Assembly (NCBI GenBank): GCA_033239125.1
Contig: BSWB01000004.1
Coordinates: 83,356,501 to 83,420,500, forward strand
DNA: 64,000 nt
Source: Fagopyrum homotropicum
Lineage: Eukaryota; Streptophyta; Magnoliopsida; Caryophyllales; Polygonaceae
Reading direction: 5' to 3'
A model generated the notes under the pieces. It was given only the letters and a program-made list of their open reading frames with translations. It had not been told where the DNA came from and did no database searches. Every line of letters starts with the position of its first letter. Positions within the stretch are counted from its first letter, which is position 1. Positions 1-12,192 of this stretch are shown piece by piece. The translations under genes were made by a program, and so were the position numbers.

Positions 1-1354
1 GGTCGATCTAGGGGATAACTCGTTTGATTTTTCCTACAGGAAAATCGTCCGATTTATGTATAAATCACCCGATTTTTGACAACAGAAAGTGCTCGTCTCT
101 TGACTAGTTTCCTTCCTTCCTTGTATGACCATTCTACGCACTTTCTTTGCTCTTCATGACTCCTTAAAGGTTCCTTAAGCTTCCTTATTGACCTTAGCTG
201 CTCCTTGCTCCACTTTTGCTTCCAATTCCATCGAATTTACCTATAATTCAACCAAAACTCGTGTAGACCTCTATTTTTGAGATATAAATGAAATAAACCT
301 TAAAGGTACACAAATCTCTCCGAATGCAAGGTAAATTTAGGTGAAACATCCACAATATGCATGATTATAATGGTATATAATTCATGTCATCAAAATACCA
401 CATACTTGCCTCTTGCTTGTGCCCAAGCAAGGTTCAAATCTAGAATACAAGATGTCATGGATTATATGATGCGAAATACTCAAAAAAATTTCGAAAAGTG
501 CTTCTTCTTTTGGATCACTCTTAAAGTAATGCTTCAAGACATAGGAGGACAAAGTATGTGTCAATAATAACTGTATCATGGACAAATCATCATTTCTTAC
601 TCAAAGACATAAATAAAAGACATGATAAAGATGTAGAGATAATCAAAATCAAACAAATCTATTCCATGAAGCCTTAAACATGTGCACAAAGGTCTCAAGG
701 TCTTCCAATCAAGAAAAAGGTCAAAGAAACGTGTTAAAGGTGGGAAAATTTTAAGGTAATGTGGTGCTAATCCGGAAAAGAGGAACAACACAACAAGAGC
801 TTTAAGAACACAACTTCACCACAAATGCTTTGGATGTAAATTTGCTTTTCTTTTACTTTACTTTTTGAGAGTATGGACAGCGGTGCACAAAAACCGAAGC
901 CTAGGAGATTGACGTTTCTCAATTTTTGAGATGCCTCAAACCCTTGATGCACATACCATATCCCGTTAGGACTTGTCATTCATTCGGATTTTGGCAAGAC
1001 ACAAACACCCGGCTATGTGAATGGTGCCGAGTTTCTCATCCTCATGTTCAACGTCCCCAATCCTAAATTTTGCTAAACTTTCACTTAACACTTTCACAAT
1101 GGCCCTCCCACATCAAACATGCCTTACATAACCACTTATCCTAATTCCCGGATGGTTAAAAGGAGGCCAAGTCATCTTTTTGCCTTTTCCACATCACATT
1201 CATCATCATGGAGGTCATTTCCATCATAAGAAGCACTAAATTTTTTGAAAAACTCACAAATTTTTGAATGAAGCATGCAATACAAATGTCATAGTGAAAA
1301 GAGAAAGTGCAAGAGTTATTACAAGCCAAGTCATAAAGTGCAATGCAAAGTACA
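1..1354 (-). repeat. 3' LTR of element A (partial, cut by window start)
   Basis: This stretch aligns base for base, with few differences, to 10864-12192. In element orientation it is the first part of the 3' LTR; the rest lies left of position 1. The alignment with the 5' LTR stops near 1330. The true LTR edge is between there and the polypurine tract at 1386, because the 5' LTR copy lost its last few tens of bases. Confidence 0.9.
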
Positions 1355-1385
1355 TGAAGCGCGATAATGGGAAAGAGATTGTAAG

Positions 1386-1402
1386 TACCCCCACCCCATA
1401 CT
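1386..1402 (-). other. Polypurine tract of element A
   Basis: The minus strand reads a G-rich purine run (GTATGGGGTGGGGG) just inside the 3' LTR, where the plus-strand primer for retrotransposon DNA synthesis is expected. Element B has a related run (AGTATGGGGGAG) at the same place. Confidence 0.7.
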
Positions 1403-1482
1403 TAACCTTCACATTGTTCCCATTGTGAAAAGTCAAGCACAAGATGGAAAAAAATACTTACAATGTAAAAGGGAGTGATGTC

Positions 1483-3009
1483 TCAATCCTCAACTGGCGG
1501 TGGTGGCGGTGGACGTGGATATCTAGGAGCTCCATGGTCATAGAAGGTCCCGAAGGTATGGTAGTACAAGTCGCTCATCTGACCATCATAAGAAGAGTGT
1601 CGTGCATCCATCACCTCCCGGTACTGAGTAATCTGGGTGCTGAGTGTCTCAAAATCAGTGTGGAGAGCCTTATAGTCGGTACGTAAGCCTCGAATGCCAG
1701 AAATTAATGCTCCCATTTGCCGGTGGAGTCTAGATCCACGCCCGCGTCCTCTCCCATGGCTGGATGCGTGAGCAAACGAATGACGGGCAGCCTACATCTC
1801 ATCCTCGGTCTCCTCAGCACCGCTACTAGTCCTGTTGGGTTCAGCGCCATGTGTATTATCATCCATAGCAACTGTAGCATGGTTGTTGTATGTAACACTC
1901 TCAAACTCTAGCATGGAAGGCTGATATGCTGTATCTCCCTCCTCATAGTCATCCTCCTCATCGTGCTCTCCATCCTCATCATCATTATAATACGCAGTCG
2001 AAGGAGCCATCTCATCAAAGTAGTGCTCGAAGGTCTCTTTCCAGTTTCTCCTGTTCCGAATAGTATACTTAGACTTCCACTCAATCTCAGTTGGTTTCCT
2101 TGATGGCGTCCTTTCCCATGGCATGGACACATGCAAAGTACCCATACCTCTAGGAATCAGGACCCGTCTAGCAACCAATCTCTGCGAGCCAAGGGGACGT
2201 GCACCCTCGGCTAAGCGACAATCCGAGAAATCAAGCTCCAATGCCTTGGCCACATAAGTGACAAGGCCTCCAGCACAAATATCTCCCTTCGACTTGTTGG
2301 CTATCTTTCCAAGATAGTCGGCAAGTATGGTGGTGGTATCGGGGATGGTGCCGGTGGTCATACAATGAAGGAGATAGAGCTCATCTGCCTTAATCTTCTG
2401 CGGTGTCTCCGTTCTTGCAAACAAAGACTCGCTAAGGATCCGGTGAGCTATCTTGAAAGAAAGATTGTAAATGCTCGTCTCCTTTGAGTTTCCCGGTCTC
2501 CATTTGTCTCCTCATACTTCCCCAATAGAGATACTCTCCCAAAATGCACTAGCGCTCACTCCTCTTGGGAATGTTCCTGCACAAGATGAAGGAAAACCAA
2601 ACAAGTCTCCAAAAGCAGGAATAGACATAGCATGATCCTCATCCATGAGCCGAAAGGAAACTCTCCTATCTCTAGGGTCATGCTAGAAAGTGCTAAAAAA
2701 CTGAAGAGTAATCTCAGCATAAGCATCCCCCCGAACAACTAGAAACTGGCTCAGCCCTATCCTGTCCAACATCATATTAATATCCTCTCTCACAAACAGT
2801 GTATCTAAGTCATACAACACAATGTAGCGAGGAGGGCTAATGGGTTGATCTAAGAGATATTCATATCTCTTTTTCTGTTTGGAAGTGGGAGGGGGAAGGT
2901 GTGGTCTAGCTAGGGAAGGTAGTGGTGGTGGGGGAGGTTCCTTAGAAGAAGAACCTTTCTTCTTGGTTGAGTTTCTAGTAATTCTCTTTATGGCTTCTAT
3001 TCTGCACAA
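1483..3009 (-). pseudogene. ATHILA ORF1-like gene of element A (broken)
   Basis: This gene lies downstream of integrase, where Athila elements carry an extra gene sometimes called env-like. Three open pieces (3009-2683, 2424-1792, 1716-1483) are in one frame, separated by stop codons. The N-terminal part is basic and proline-rich. It is followed by a segment (GLSQFLVVRGDAYAEITLQF) that matches the corresponding part of element B's ORF1 in spacing and key residues. Two residue patterns after that, around 'ELYLLHCMTTG' and 'GGLVTYVAKAL', also have counterparts in B. The end is acidic, then proline-rich. No clear membrane segment is visible, so an envelope role is not supported. The family match is from memory of ATHILA ORF-1 proteins. 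Confidence 0.75.
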
Positions 3010-4047
3010 GAAAATCGGACTGTTCTAGCAAAAAACCGGCCGATTTTTCTGGGCTGGTCTGTGATTTTCCTCGATTTCAATGCAACACCACAAACAGTTT
3101 CCTAGGGTTGTTTCTAAGCAAAGCTCTCCAACAAACTCAACAATCTAACAACTCTTAGGCAAGAATCAAAATCGAACGAAATACTTAGGTTTTGGATGGA
3201 AAAACCTAAATTCTGGATGAATGAGCAGTTCGTCATGCTTGTTGGTGCTAGATCCTTCTTCCTTGTTGAAAGAACTTCTGTTTAGACTCAAGAATCACTC
3301 AAAACGGTTACCAATTGAAGAGATAGGAGATGGGCAATTTTTCGGCTTTTTAGAGTGAAGTAGGTAGGAAATTGGCTAAGTGTGGAATGAAGAAAGGGGT
3401 GGAGAAAGCTTTATATAGACTAGCCATTTTGTGAAGAAAATCGGCCGAGTTTTTAGCCCGAGATTTTCATCGGCCCGATTTTTGTTCACTTTTACACATC
3501 ATTAAGGAAAATCGACCGATTTTCTTTGGGTATGTCGATTTTTCATCCGGTTTTTCTTTCTGTTGCCAAAAATCGACCTGCTCTGTAGCCTGAATCGATC
3601 GAGTTATTTATGGTAAGTCGATTTATTCCCTTTCTTTGCTTGAAACGTGTGTTTGACCAAACTTGTGTCAACTTTCTTCATCAATTCTCCAAGATTGTAC
3701 CTAGTTCCTGCAATCTATGACACAAACAAACCGAGAGCACATCGAGGAAAACAAAAAAAAGCTAAAACAAAAACAAACAAGCAACTATCCTAAGCTATTC
3801 TAAAGCAAAAAGAAAGAAAAAGGTTAGAACTACCATGGGTTGCCTCCCAAGAAGCACTTGATTTAACGTCACTAGCTGGACGTTGCTCTTTTGGTGATCA
3901 ATGGAGGAGAATAGGAGCTATCTCCTCAACCAGGACTTCCGGTTTGTATTTCTTCAATCGTTGTCCGTTTACTTTGAAACTTCCGCACTTTTCACCCCAT
4001 ACTTCAAAAGGTCCTGTCCAACGGGATTTAAACTTACCTGGAAAGAG
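3010..4047 (-). other. Spacer between integrase and ORF1 of element A
   Basis: No gene is visible here. Near 3840-3885 the minus strand carries TTGGGAGGCAACCC followed by a short A/T stretch. The same signature recurs in element B at 17598-17645, just after its gag, so it marks the end of pol in this lineage. From 3000 to 3620 the spacer has several near-palindromic motifs of the type AAAATCGRCCGATTTT, also present in the LTR and near the protease. Confidence 0.6.
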
Positions 4048-4640
4048 TCAAAGTCTTGATTTAAATAGAAGAACGAGATCTCCTTCGTTCATGTCCTTTG
4101 GGATGATATGTTTATCATGCCACCGCTTCATTCTTTCCTTGTAGATCCTTGCGTTCTCGTATGTATTCAGGCGGATCTCCTCTAGTTCGTTGATGTCCGA
4201 CAACCGCTTTTCTCCGGCTTCTTTCATGCCTAAGTTGAGCCACTTGACGACCCAATATGCTTTATGTTCTAGCTCTACAAGAAGGTGACAAGACTTCCCA
4301 TACACAAGGTTGTATGGTGTTGTTTTTATGGGTGTCTTAAAAGCGGTCCTGTATGCCCATAATGCATCATCAAGTTTCATTGTCCAGTCCTTCCTTGTTT
4401 TAGAGACGGTCTTCTCTAGGATCCTCTTGATCTCCCTGTTGGATATCTCAACTTGTCCGCTTGTTTGCGGATCGTACGGTGTGGCGATCTTATGAGTTAC
4501 CCCATACTTAGCCAATAGAGCCTCAAATCGACGGGCTATGAAGTGCGTTCCTCCATCACTAATGATGGTTCAGGGAGTCCCGATTCTTGGGAAGATCGTT
4601 CTATTGAAGAACTTCACCACTACCAAGCGATTGGTTCTAC
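4048..4640 (-). pseudogene. Integrase core and C-terminus of element A (broken)
   Basis: The open piece 4515-4048 carries the third catalytic residue region (PYDPQTSGQVEISNREIK, with the glutamate) and a C-terminal domain rich in charged residues that ends near 'EGDLVLLF'. Just upstream, a shifted frame reads the second aspartate region (ISDGGTHF). Two stops and a frameshift near 4560-4640 separate this from the first part of integrase. The role in an intact element is insertion of cDNA into the host chromosome. Confidence 0.85.
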
Positions 4641-6803
4641 CCATCTTGAGACATAGTCTACATCTAGAAGTACGTATTGGTTTCCACAAGATGATGGGAA
4701 TGATCCCATGAAGTCCACTCCCCATACGTCCAATATCTCTACTTCTTGGATGTTGTTAAGGGGCATCTCGTTCCTCCTTGAAATATTACATGTCCTTTGA
4801 CAAGCATCACAAGCAACAACATAGTTCTGCATATCTTTAAATAGGGAAGGCCAAAAGAAACCAGATTGGAGTACCTTAGCACATGTCTTGTGGGAACTAG
4901 CATGTCCTCCACAAGGCATAGAGTGGAAATGACGGATAATGCTCTCTACTTCATCTTGTGGAACGCATCTTCTGAATATGCCATCTGGACCTCTCTTGAA
5001 GAGTAGAGGTTTGTTCCAGTAGAAGTAACGGACGTCTCTAAAGAGCTTCTTCTTTTGAGCATATGAAAGTCCGGGTGAGAGTTCCTGACAAACAAGGTAA
5101 TTGACAATATCAGCAAACCATGGGTCATTACCTTTAGAGATTTGATGGAGGCATTCTTCAATCTCGTGAAGCGGCTCGTTGGGGAACGGATCGTCAATAG
5201 GAAGCTCATCCGTCTCGCAATTGAGGTGTGGGAGACGGCTAAGGTGATCGGCAACCGAGTTCTCCGTGCCTTTCTTGTCACGGATCTCTAAATCGAATTC
5301 TTGTAGAAGTAAGATCCATCTTAGAAGCCTAGGCTTTGCATCCTTCTTTGTGAATATGTAACGGATTGTTGAATGATCCGTGTATACTATCACTTTCGCA
5401 CCGACAAGATAAGAATGAAAAATTTCAAATGCGTAAACAACAGCTAGAAGCTCCTTCTCCGTGGTAGTGTAATTCAGTTGAGCTTTGTCTAGCGTTTTGC
5501 TAGCGTTGTAGATGACGTGAGTACGACCATCTTTCTTCTGTCCAAGTACAACTCCTATGGCTACGTCACTTGCGTCACACATGACCACGAATGGAAGCGT
5601 CCAATCGGGTGGTTGGATGATAGGAGCTGAAATCAAAGCTTCCCTGATCTTGCAAAAGGCATCCAAACATTCTTTCACAAACTCGAAAGTTATGTCTTTC
5701 ATGAAAAGGTTAGTTTGAGTTTTTGAAATCTTAGAAAAATCTTTTATGAACCTCCTATATAAACCTGCATGTCCCAAAAAGCTTCTAACTCCTTTCACCA
5801 AAGATGGAGGAGGTAGCTTCTCTATAGTTTCAATCTTAGCTCTATCAACTTTGATTTCCTGATTCGAAATCAAATGTCCTAACACAATTCCTTTAGATAC
5901 CATAAAGTGACACTTTTCCCAGCTCAAGACCAGGTTAGTGTCTTCGCAACTCTTAAGAATGAGGGAAAGGTTAGAGAGACAACTATCAAAGGAAGAGCCA
6001 TATAACGAGAAATCGTCCATGAATACTTCCATGATATTCTCTACATATTATGAAAAGATTGCCATCATACACCTTTGGAAGGTGGCTGGAGCGTTGCGTA
6101 AACTGAATGTCATACTTCTGTAGGCAAACATACCCCATGGGCACGTGAAACTTGTCTTCTCTTGATCGTCCGAATGAATGGGAATCTGAAAGAAACCACT
6201 ATATCCATCTAGATAACAAAAGTAAGAGTGTTAGGCTAGCCTTTCCAACATTTGATCAATGAAAGGGAGGGGGAAGTGGTCCTTCCTCGTGGCAACATCC
6301 ATTTTACGGCAATCGATGCACATTCTCCATCCCGTAACTGTTCTTGTAGGAATGAGTTTGTTGTTCTTGTTAGCAACAACGGTTATACCTCTCTTCTTTG
6401 GAACTACTTAGACGGGGCTCACCCACTTGCTATTAGAAATAGGAAAGATGATACCTGCATCAAGTAACTTAAGGATTTCTTTCTTCACGACCTCTTTCAT
6501 GATCGGATTTAACCGTCGTTGAGGTTGACGTGAAGGTTTGTAATCCTCTTCCATTAAGACCTTATGCATACAAAGAGAAGGTTTAATGCCTACTAAATCA
6601 TCAATGGTATAACCTAGGGCATTCCTATGTTGTTCCAGAACATTCATAAGCTTCTCAAGTTCATCATCGCTCAAGCTTGCGCTAACTATGACACGATATG
6701 TTGAGTTAGGTCCAAGGAATGCGTACCTTAGACGTGTAGGGAGTGGTTTCAATTCCAATGAAGGTGGTGCTTTGATTGATGATTTTTGACCATGGAGTGT
6801 CAT
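4620..6803 (-). pseudogene. RT, RNase H and integrase zinc domain of element A (broken)
   Basis: The piece 6803-6408 holds the RT N-terminal region. The frame then continues through three stops (one right at 6408, two more before 6032) that remove much of the palm. The 470-residue piece from 6032 starts at the catalytic loop (VFMDDF). RNase H follows, with its acidic residues visible in 'CDASDVAIG', 'EKELLAVVYAFE', 'YTDHSTIRYIF' and 'VADHLSRL'. Next comes the integrase HHCC zinc finger (H-x3-H region 'HFHSMPCGGHASSHK', then CDACQR) and the first core aspartate ('WGVDFMG'). The piece ends in a stop at 'VEPIAW'. Length and order fit Athila pol. Confidence 0.92.
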
Positions 6804-6938
6804 TGGAGAAGCCTCTGAAGGTTTAGGAAGTGTGCTGCTACAGTTAAGAACACTTGCAATTGAATTTGTAGAAGTTGGGGAAATTGCCGAAAAATCGATC
6901 TCCCCTAACGCAAACCAGTCGATCTCTGACCCGATTTT

Positions 6939-8015
6939 TCATTCTGTTGTAAAAAATTGACTTACATTTTCCAACATCGGTCGATTTGTTTTGTGTAGGT
7001 TAATTTTTGCAGCTTCTTCTGGAGCTCTTTTCAGCTCTTTAAATCTTGCTTCTGGCTCTTCTTCTACATCTTCCAATGCTCGAATCTCATCATCACAATC
7101 ATGTTCCACTCCTTCAATGATACTCATGCTAAGAACCTTTTGAAATGGATCTTTGATAAAGATTGAACTCACCACTTGCCTAGACTCTTCTTCATCAAAG
7201 ATGTTAAAGACATCTTCTCCTACAGTTGGCTCTTTGATCAAGGAGGAGAGTACAAATTCCACTTTCTCATCTCCTATGTTGAATGATAGCTGCCCATTCT
7301 TGCAATCAACCATGCATCCGGAGGTTGCAAGGAATGGTCTCCCAAGTATGATGAGAACTGGATAATCTGCAGGAATGTCAAGTACGACGAAATCTATAGG
7401 AATGTAAAACTTACCAAGTTTTACGGGAATGTCCTCTATGATCCCAATAGGTTTAGTTATAGAACAATCAGCCATGTAGAGTGTTATCTTCACCGGTCTA
7501 GGCTCTCCTAAACCAACTGCCTTGCACAAAGCAAGTAGTATAATGCTTACGCTTTCCCCAAGGTCACAAAGTGCATCATATGTGACTTCCCCTAAGGTAA
7601 TAGGTATGCAAAATAATCCTGGATCACATAGCGTGGGTCGCATATTCTCCGTCATAGTCTTGATAAGTTCGGATGACTCCGTACTCATCTTAACTTCACC
7701 AAAATCTTCTAGTTTACTCTTGTTAGAGAGGATCTACTTTAGGAACTTCCCATAAGCTGGTATACCTAAAATTGCATCCATAAAAGGTATATTAATATGC
7801 AGCTTACTCATAAGATCAATAAACTTACCAAAGTGTTTGTCTAGACGCGCTCTTGCTCTAGATTGGGGAAAAGTTAGAGGTGCTTTGTAAGTGGGAGGAG
7901 GAACATAGACATCTTCATTCTCCTTTTCCTTCTCCTTTTCTTTTTTAACGTGAACTTCAACTAGTTTGGGATGTGGATCGGTGGTTTTTACACCACTTCT
8001 AGTAGTAATTTCCAT
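6939..8015 (-). pseudogene. Gag C-terminus and aspartic protease of element A (broken)
   Basis: Two in-frame pieces (8015-7734 and 7688-6939) are split by one stop after 'AYGKFLK'. The first is the lysine/glutamate-rich gag-protease linker, with the conserved 'KLHINIPF' stretch. The second is the retroviral-type protease: the active-site segment reads 'ALCDLGESVSI', where DLGAS is usual in this lineage, so a glutamate replaces the alanine. The flap and 'VLIILGRPFLATSG' region follow. The role is cleavage of the Gag-Pol polyprotein. From 6960 down the sequence runs into UTR-like DNA with CGATTTT motifs. Confidence 0.88.
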
Positions 8016-8306
8016 TAATTGCCCCTTTGGTTGTCTTCCGTCTTTCCGGGAAGCTTCCCTTGATCTCTAGGAACTTCTCTGGCTTTGCTGAATACTTGAT
8101 TTTCTAAAGCTTTTTGTTCTTTATCAATCAAAGTAATGTGACATTTCTTGGATATTTCCTAAGATTGTTTCCATCATGACATTGAACCTATCCTTCTCCA
8201 GCTTACTCGAATTATTCGATGTTTGACCGTGATTTTTCAAAGAAGTAGAAGAAGATGGAGATGTTAGTGCATTTTCAACATGTGAATAGGGATTACCGGG
8301 ATTTTG

Positions 8307-9487
8307 TTAGTTGGATCTCCAGTTTTTGTTTAAATTCCTATTGTTGTTGTTTTTCCAATTATTGTTCCGGTAGTTCTTCCTATTCCCTTGATTGTTTTCC
8401 CTTCCTAGGTAGCCAACATCTTGTTCCTTCATCCTTTGAAGGCTGGATTTTATGACTTCCTTCAGCTCCTTAATCTCATTGTTGAGGGAAAAGATTTGAG
8501 CTGCTTGATTTAACTTTGCTCTTGGATCTCCCGAATTCCAATTCCCACCATCAACTTTCCTATGGGAATACTTCTCAATCACTTGAGCTTGCTTCTCAAT
8601 GAAGTCCCAAGCATCATCTTCTCTCATATCCATGAATGTACCACAAGAAAGAGATTAAAGTTTGAATTGTGTTTCCACATCCAATCCCTTGTAGTAAATC
8701 TCAAACAATTCCAGCTTTGAAATGCCATGGTGTGGTTGATAAGCATATCCTCCCATGTATTAAGTCTTCTAGCCAGAAGAGCTTGATAACAAGCTAAGGC
8801 TTTGTCCTTCAAAGAGAAGAAGAACGGTCTCAACTTATAGTTGTTGTTAGTAACCCTATGAGGTTTCAAAGTCTCCATAAGAATCTCAAAATTTTGCGAA
8901 TATTGAGGCGAGGATTCAGCTTCTGTTCCACCAAACTGATTTTGGCGGATTATAGTAATGACTTGTGGACGCATTCCAAAGTCATGATTATCTTGCTCTC
9001 CAAGATTCACACCTAGACGGCGTGGTTGCTGAATTGGGTCCATTCGTTGCCCAAGCGTTTGTGGTTAAGCCACGACATTAGCAGCTCTCGCCTCTCTAGC
9101 ATGAGGGCGAGAATCAACATAGGCTTGAGGATTTATTGGTGGTTTTTCCTCCAGCTCCGGCATGTCATCATCATCGGATGATTCAACTCTAGATAATTTA
9201 GCTCGTTTTTTCTTGGCGCTACTTTTCTCCAATTTCATTTCTAAAATCATCGCCTTAAGCTCATCTATTTGAAACTGATTTCGCTCTATATCAACACGAG
9301 CGGCAGCTTGTTCTTCCATACGTGCTCTCTCACTTAATTTGAGTTGAGATCGAGTTTCAGCCAACTCCTGTTGGGTGTTCTTCTCATTATGTTCAGCCAT
9401 CTTTTTCTCTCTAAACTTTTTCTTCAAAGTTTTCTCCAGTTCAGGATCAAAAAGAACGAGGTCTTTAGTGGATCTAGACCTTCGCAT
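8307..9487 (-). pseudogene. Gag of element A (broken)
   Basis: The most likely start is the ATG at 9487 (MRRSRSTKDLVLFDPELEK), 106 bases downstream of the primer site in element orientation. A charged, probably coiled-coil N-terminal part ends in an in-frame stop at 9065. The frame resumes with the capsid-like stretch around 'LRPFFFSLKDKALACYQALL'. A frameshift near 8690 and an apparent internal deletion join this to the C-terminal part (8633-8307). That part is rich in asparagine, lysine and arginine ('NNNWKNNNNRNLNKNWR'), as in RNA-binding gag tails. No CCHC knuckle is visible. Confidence 0.85.
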
Positions 9488-9593
9488 ATATCTAAAGAGA
9501 AATCTGCAAAATCATTAAGGTAGATAGATCAAATAACAAGAGCAAAAGCTCCCAAGCCAGACAACCGAAAAACCGAATTTGGTCTAGACCAAA

Positions 9594-9611
9594 TCCCCGG
9601 CAACGGCGCCA
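9594..9611 (-). other. Primer binding site of element A (tRNA-Asp)
   Basis: The plus strand reads TCCCCGGCAACGGCGCCA, which is the 3' end of plant tRNA-Asp including CCA. The minus-strand element therefore carries its complement, TGGCGCCGTTGCCGGGGA, six bases from the LTR edge. This fixes the element's direction and the left edge of the 5' LTR. Confidence 0.93.
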
Positions 9612-9617
9612 AAAACT

Positions 9618-12192
9618 TGTTCGCTCAAAAGTGTGTGCGTCAAAGTCTGATATTTATATCCAGAACTTATGCAAAAGCGAACCCGCAGTGTACGGATCAG
9701 CTGTAGTAAGTCAAGAAATTCCAAAGTCGAACTCAGGGATTTGGTAGAATAAAATCGATTTCAAAATATCTGGCAAGATGCAAAAGCTTTTGTAAATATG
9801 TAGGAGACAAATGATTCCAATGATTCAAGTATCCGACTGCGGCTTTCGATTCAAGACACTTCTAAAGATCAAAGGGCAGAGTTGGAGTTGCCAAGTTTAT
9901 GTGTTCCGAAGAAAGGAATAATGTACGGTGAAGTTCCACTACTCACTAACCCCAACTTAAAAGCTCTCAACCCAAAGGATGTTGAGTCTCATCAAGAAGA
10001 GTACTCAAAGAAAGGATTAACACTCAGACTATCCACCCAAACCCAAGATTATGACTATCGAAGGTAAGGATGAAAGGCACACTCAACCTTAATAGAGGAT
10101 GTTGAGTCTCTCTATTACCCAAATATTGCAAACTTTGGCTACCAAGTGAAGAATCAATGACGAAGTCTCTTCTTACACTTGGATAGGTGTTAGAAAGGTT
10201 AGTCAAGATTACGATTTAGGCAAGGTTTAACTTTGGTTAAAAGATAAAGCAATTAAAGGACGTCAGAGGTAAAACTCGGGCTGTTCTCGGTAAAACTCGG
10301 CCGATCTGCTCAAGAACAATGCGATTTTCCGGTGTCGCAAAGGTTAAATCTCAATTCTCAGGGTCCAAATGGTTAAATGAGTTCAGTCTATCATTATCTA
10401 AGCCTCAATCATCACCTATTCTCCCCAGAATCACAAGATTTTTAGCCAATCATTTTCATCTTTGAATCAAAATCAAGATTGAATAAAGAAAACCAAATAA
10501 AAATCAAACTTTGCATAAAAACCAAAGAATCTCCAAATCTGTTATCAATCTTTAAAAACTTTCAAAGAATCTCTCAAAGCCCTCAATAATATGTTCACAA
10601 ATCGCAATAACAAAAAGAAAACAAAAGATTTCACAACTTCTTTGAATCTTGACTTTTGTTCCTTTCCTTCAATCTTCTTCTCCAAGAATCTTCAATTCCG
10701 TAAGAACTTGTAAATCTTCTACTCTACGAACCCCCGATTTTCGTTCCAAGGGTTCCAATGTATACTTCTTCACTAATGGGTTGCTTGGCATATTACTTCT
10801 CAAGCCCAAAAGCAATGGGCTTCCGAATGTAATATTTTTTTTAGACGGTTACAAGCAAAACTCGGTCGATCTAGGGGATAACTCGTCCGATTTTTTCCTA
10901 CAGGAAAATCGTCCGATTTATGTATAAATCACCCGATTTTTGACAACAGAAAGTGCTCGTCTCTTGACTTGTTTCCTTCCTTCCTTGTATGACCATTCTA
11001 CGCACTTTCTTTGCTCTTTATGACTCCTTAAAGGTTCCTTACGCTTCCTTATTGACCTTAGCTGCTCCTTGCTCCACTTTTGCTTCCAATTCCATCAAAT
11101 TTACCTATAATTCAACCAAAACTAGTGTAGACCTCTATTTTTGAGATATAAATGAATAAACCTTAAAGGTACACAAATCTCTCCGAATGCAAGGTAAATT
11201 TAGGTGAAACATCCACCAATATCCATGATTATAATGGTATATAATTCATGTCATCAAAATACCCCATACTTTCCTCTTGCTTGTGCCCAAGCAAGGTTCA
11301 AATCTAGAATACAAGATGTCATGGATTATATGATGCGAAAAACTCAAAAACTTTTCGAAAAGTGCTTCTTTTTTTGGATCACTCTTAAAGTAATGCTTCA
11401 AGACATAGGAGGACAAAGTATGCGTCAATAATAACCGTATCATGGACAAATCATCATTTCTTACTCAAAGACATAAATAAAAGACATGATAAAGATGTAG
11501 AGATAATCAAAATCAAACAAATATAAGCCATGAAGCCTTAAACATGTGCACAAAGGTCTCAAGGTCTTCCAATCAAGAAAAAGGTCAAAGGAACGTGTTA
11601 AAGGTGGGAAATTTTTAAGGTAATGTGATGCTAATCCGAGAAAGAGGAACAACACAACAAGAGCTTTAAGAACACAACTTCACCACAAATGCTTTGCATG
11701 TAAAATTTGCTTTTCTTTTACTTTACTTTTTGAGAGTATGGACAGCGGTGCACAAAAACCGAAGCCTAGGAGATTGACGTTTCTCAATTTTCGAGATGCC
11801 TCAAACCCTTGCTGCACATACCATATCCCGTTAGGACTTGCCATTCATTCGGACTTTGGCAAGACACAAACACCCGGCTATGTGAATGGTGCCGAGTTAC
11901 TCATCCTCATGTTCAACGTCCCCAATCCTAAATTTTGCTAAACTTTCACTTAACACTTTCACAATGGCCCTCCCAGATCAAACATGTCTTACATAACCAC
12001 TTATCCAAATTCCCGAATGGTCAAAAGGATCCCAAGTCATCTTTTTGCCTTTTCCACATCACATTCATCATCATAGAGGTCATTTCCATCACAAGAAGCA
12101 CTAAATTTTTTGAAAAACTCACAAATTTTTGAATGAAGCATGCAATGCAAATGTCATAGTGAAAAGCGAAAGTGCAAGAGTTATTACAAGCC
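9618..12192 (-). repeat. 5' LTR of element A
   Basis: The left edge is set by TG six bases beyond the primer site; in element orientation the LTR ends in GAGCGAACA. It is about 2.6 kb. Its right part (10864-12192) duplicates the partial 3' LTR at the window start, and its left part (from about 9795) is duplicated again at 12193-13264. The right edge is abnormal: it lacks the last few tens of bases before TG and joins a further LTR fragment directly. Confidence 0.88.

Larger units (their letters stand above)
1..12192 (-). mobile_element. Element A: Athila-type Ty3/Gypsy retrotransposon, degenerate
   Basis: On the minus strand the order is 5' LTR (right), tRNA-Asp primer binding site, gag, protease, RT/RNase H, integrase, an ORF1-like gene, polypurine tract and 3' LTR (left, cut by the window edge). 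An extra gene downstream of integrase, combined with a tRNA-Asp primer site, is typical of the plant Athila lineage. Every coding block carries stops or frameshifts, so the copy is dead. The visible LTR parts are near-identical, which suggests a fairly recent insertion despite the coding damage. The left end lies outside the window. Confidence 0.93.

Noticed and set aside
1483..3009. Envelope protein identity for the ORF1 of element A
   Set aside because: Position alone suggests env-like, but no signal peptide, cleavage site or transmembrane segment is visible. I kept the neutral name ATHILA ORF1-like.
9594..9611. tRNA-Asp-like sequences here and at 19004-19021
   Set aside because: Only the last 18 bases of tRNA-Asp are present, at the place of a primer binding site. 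They are not tRNA genes.
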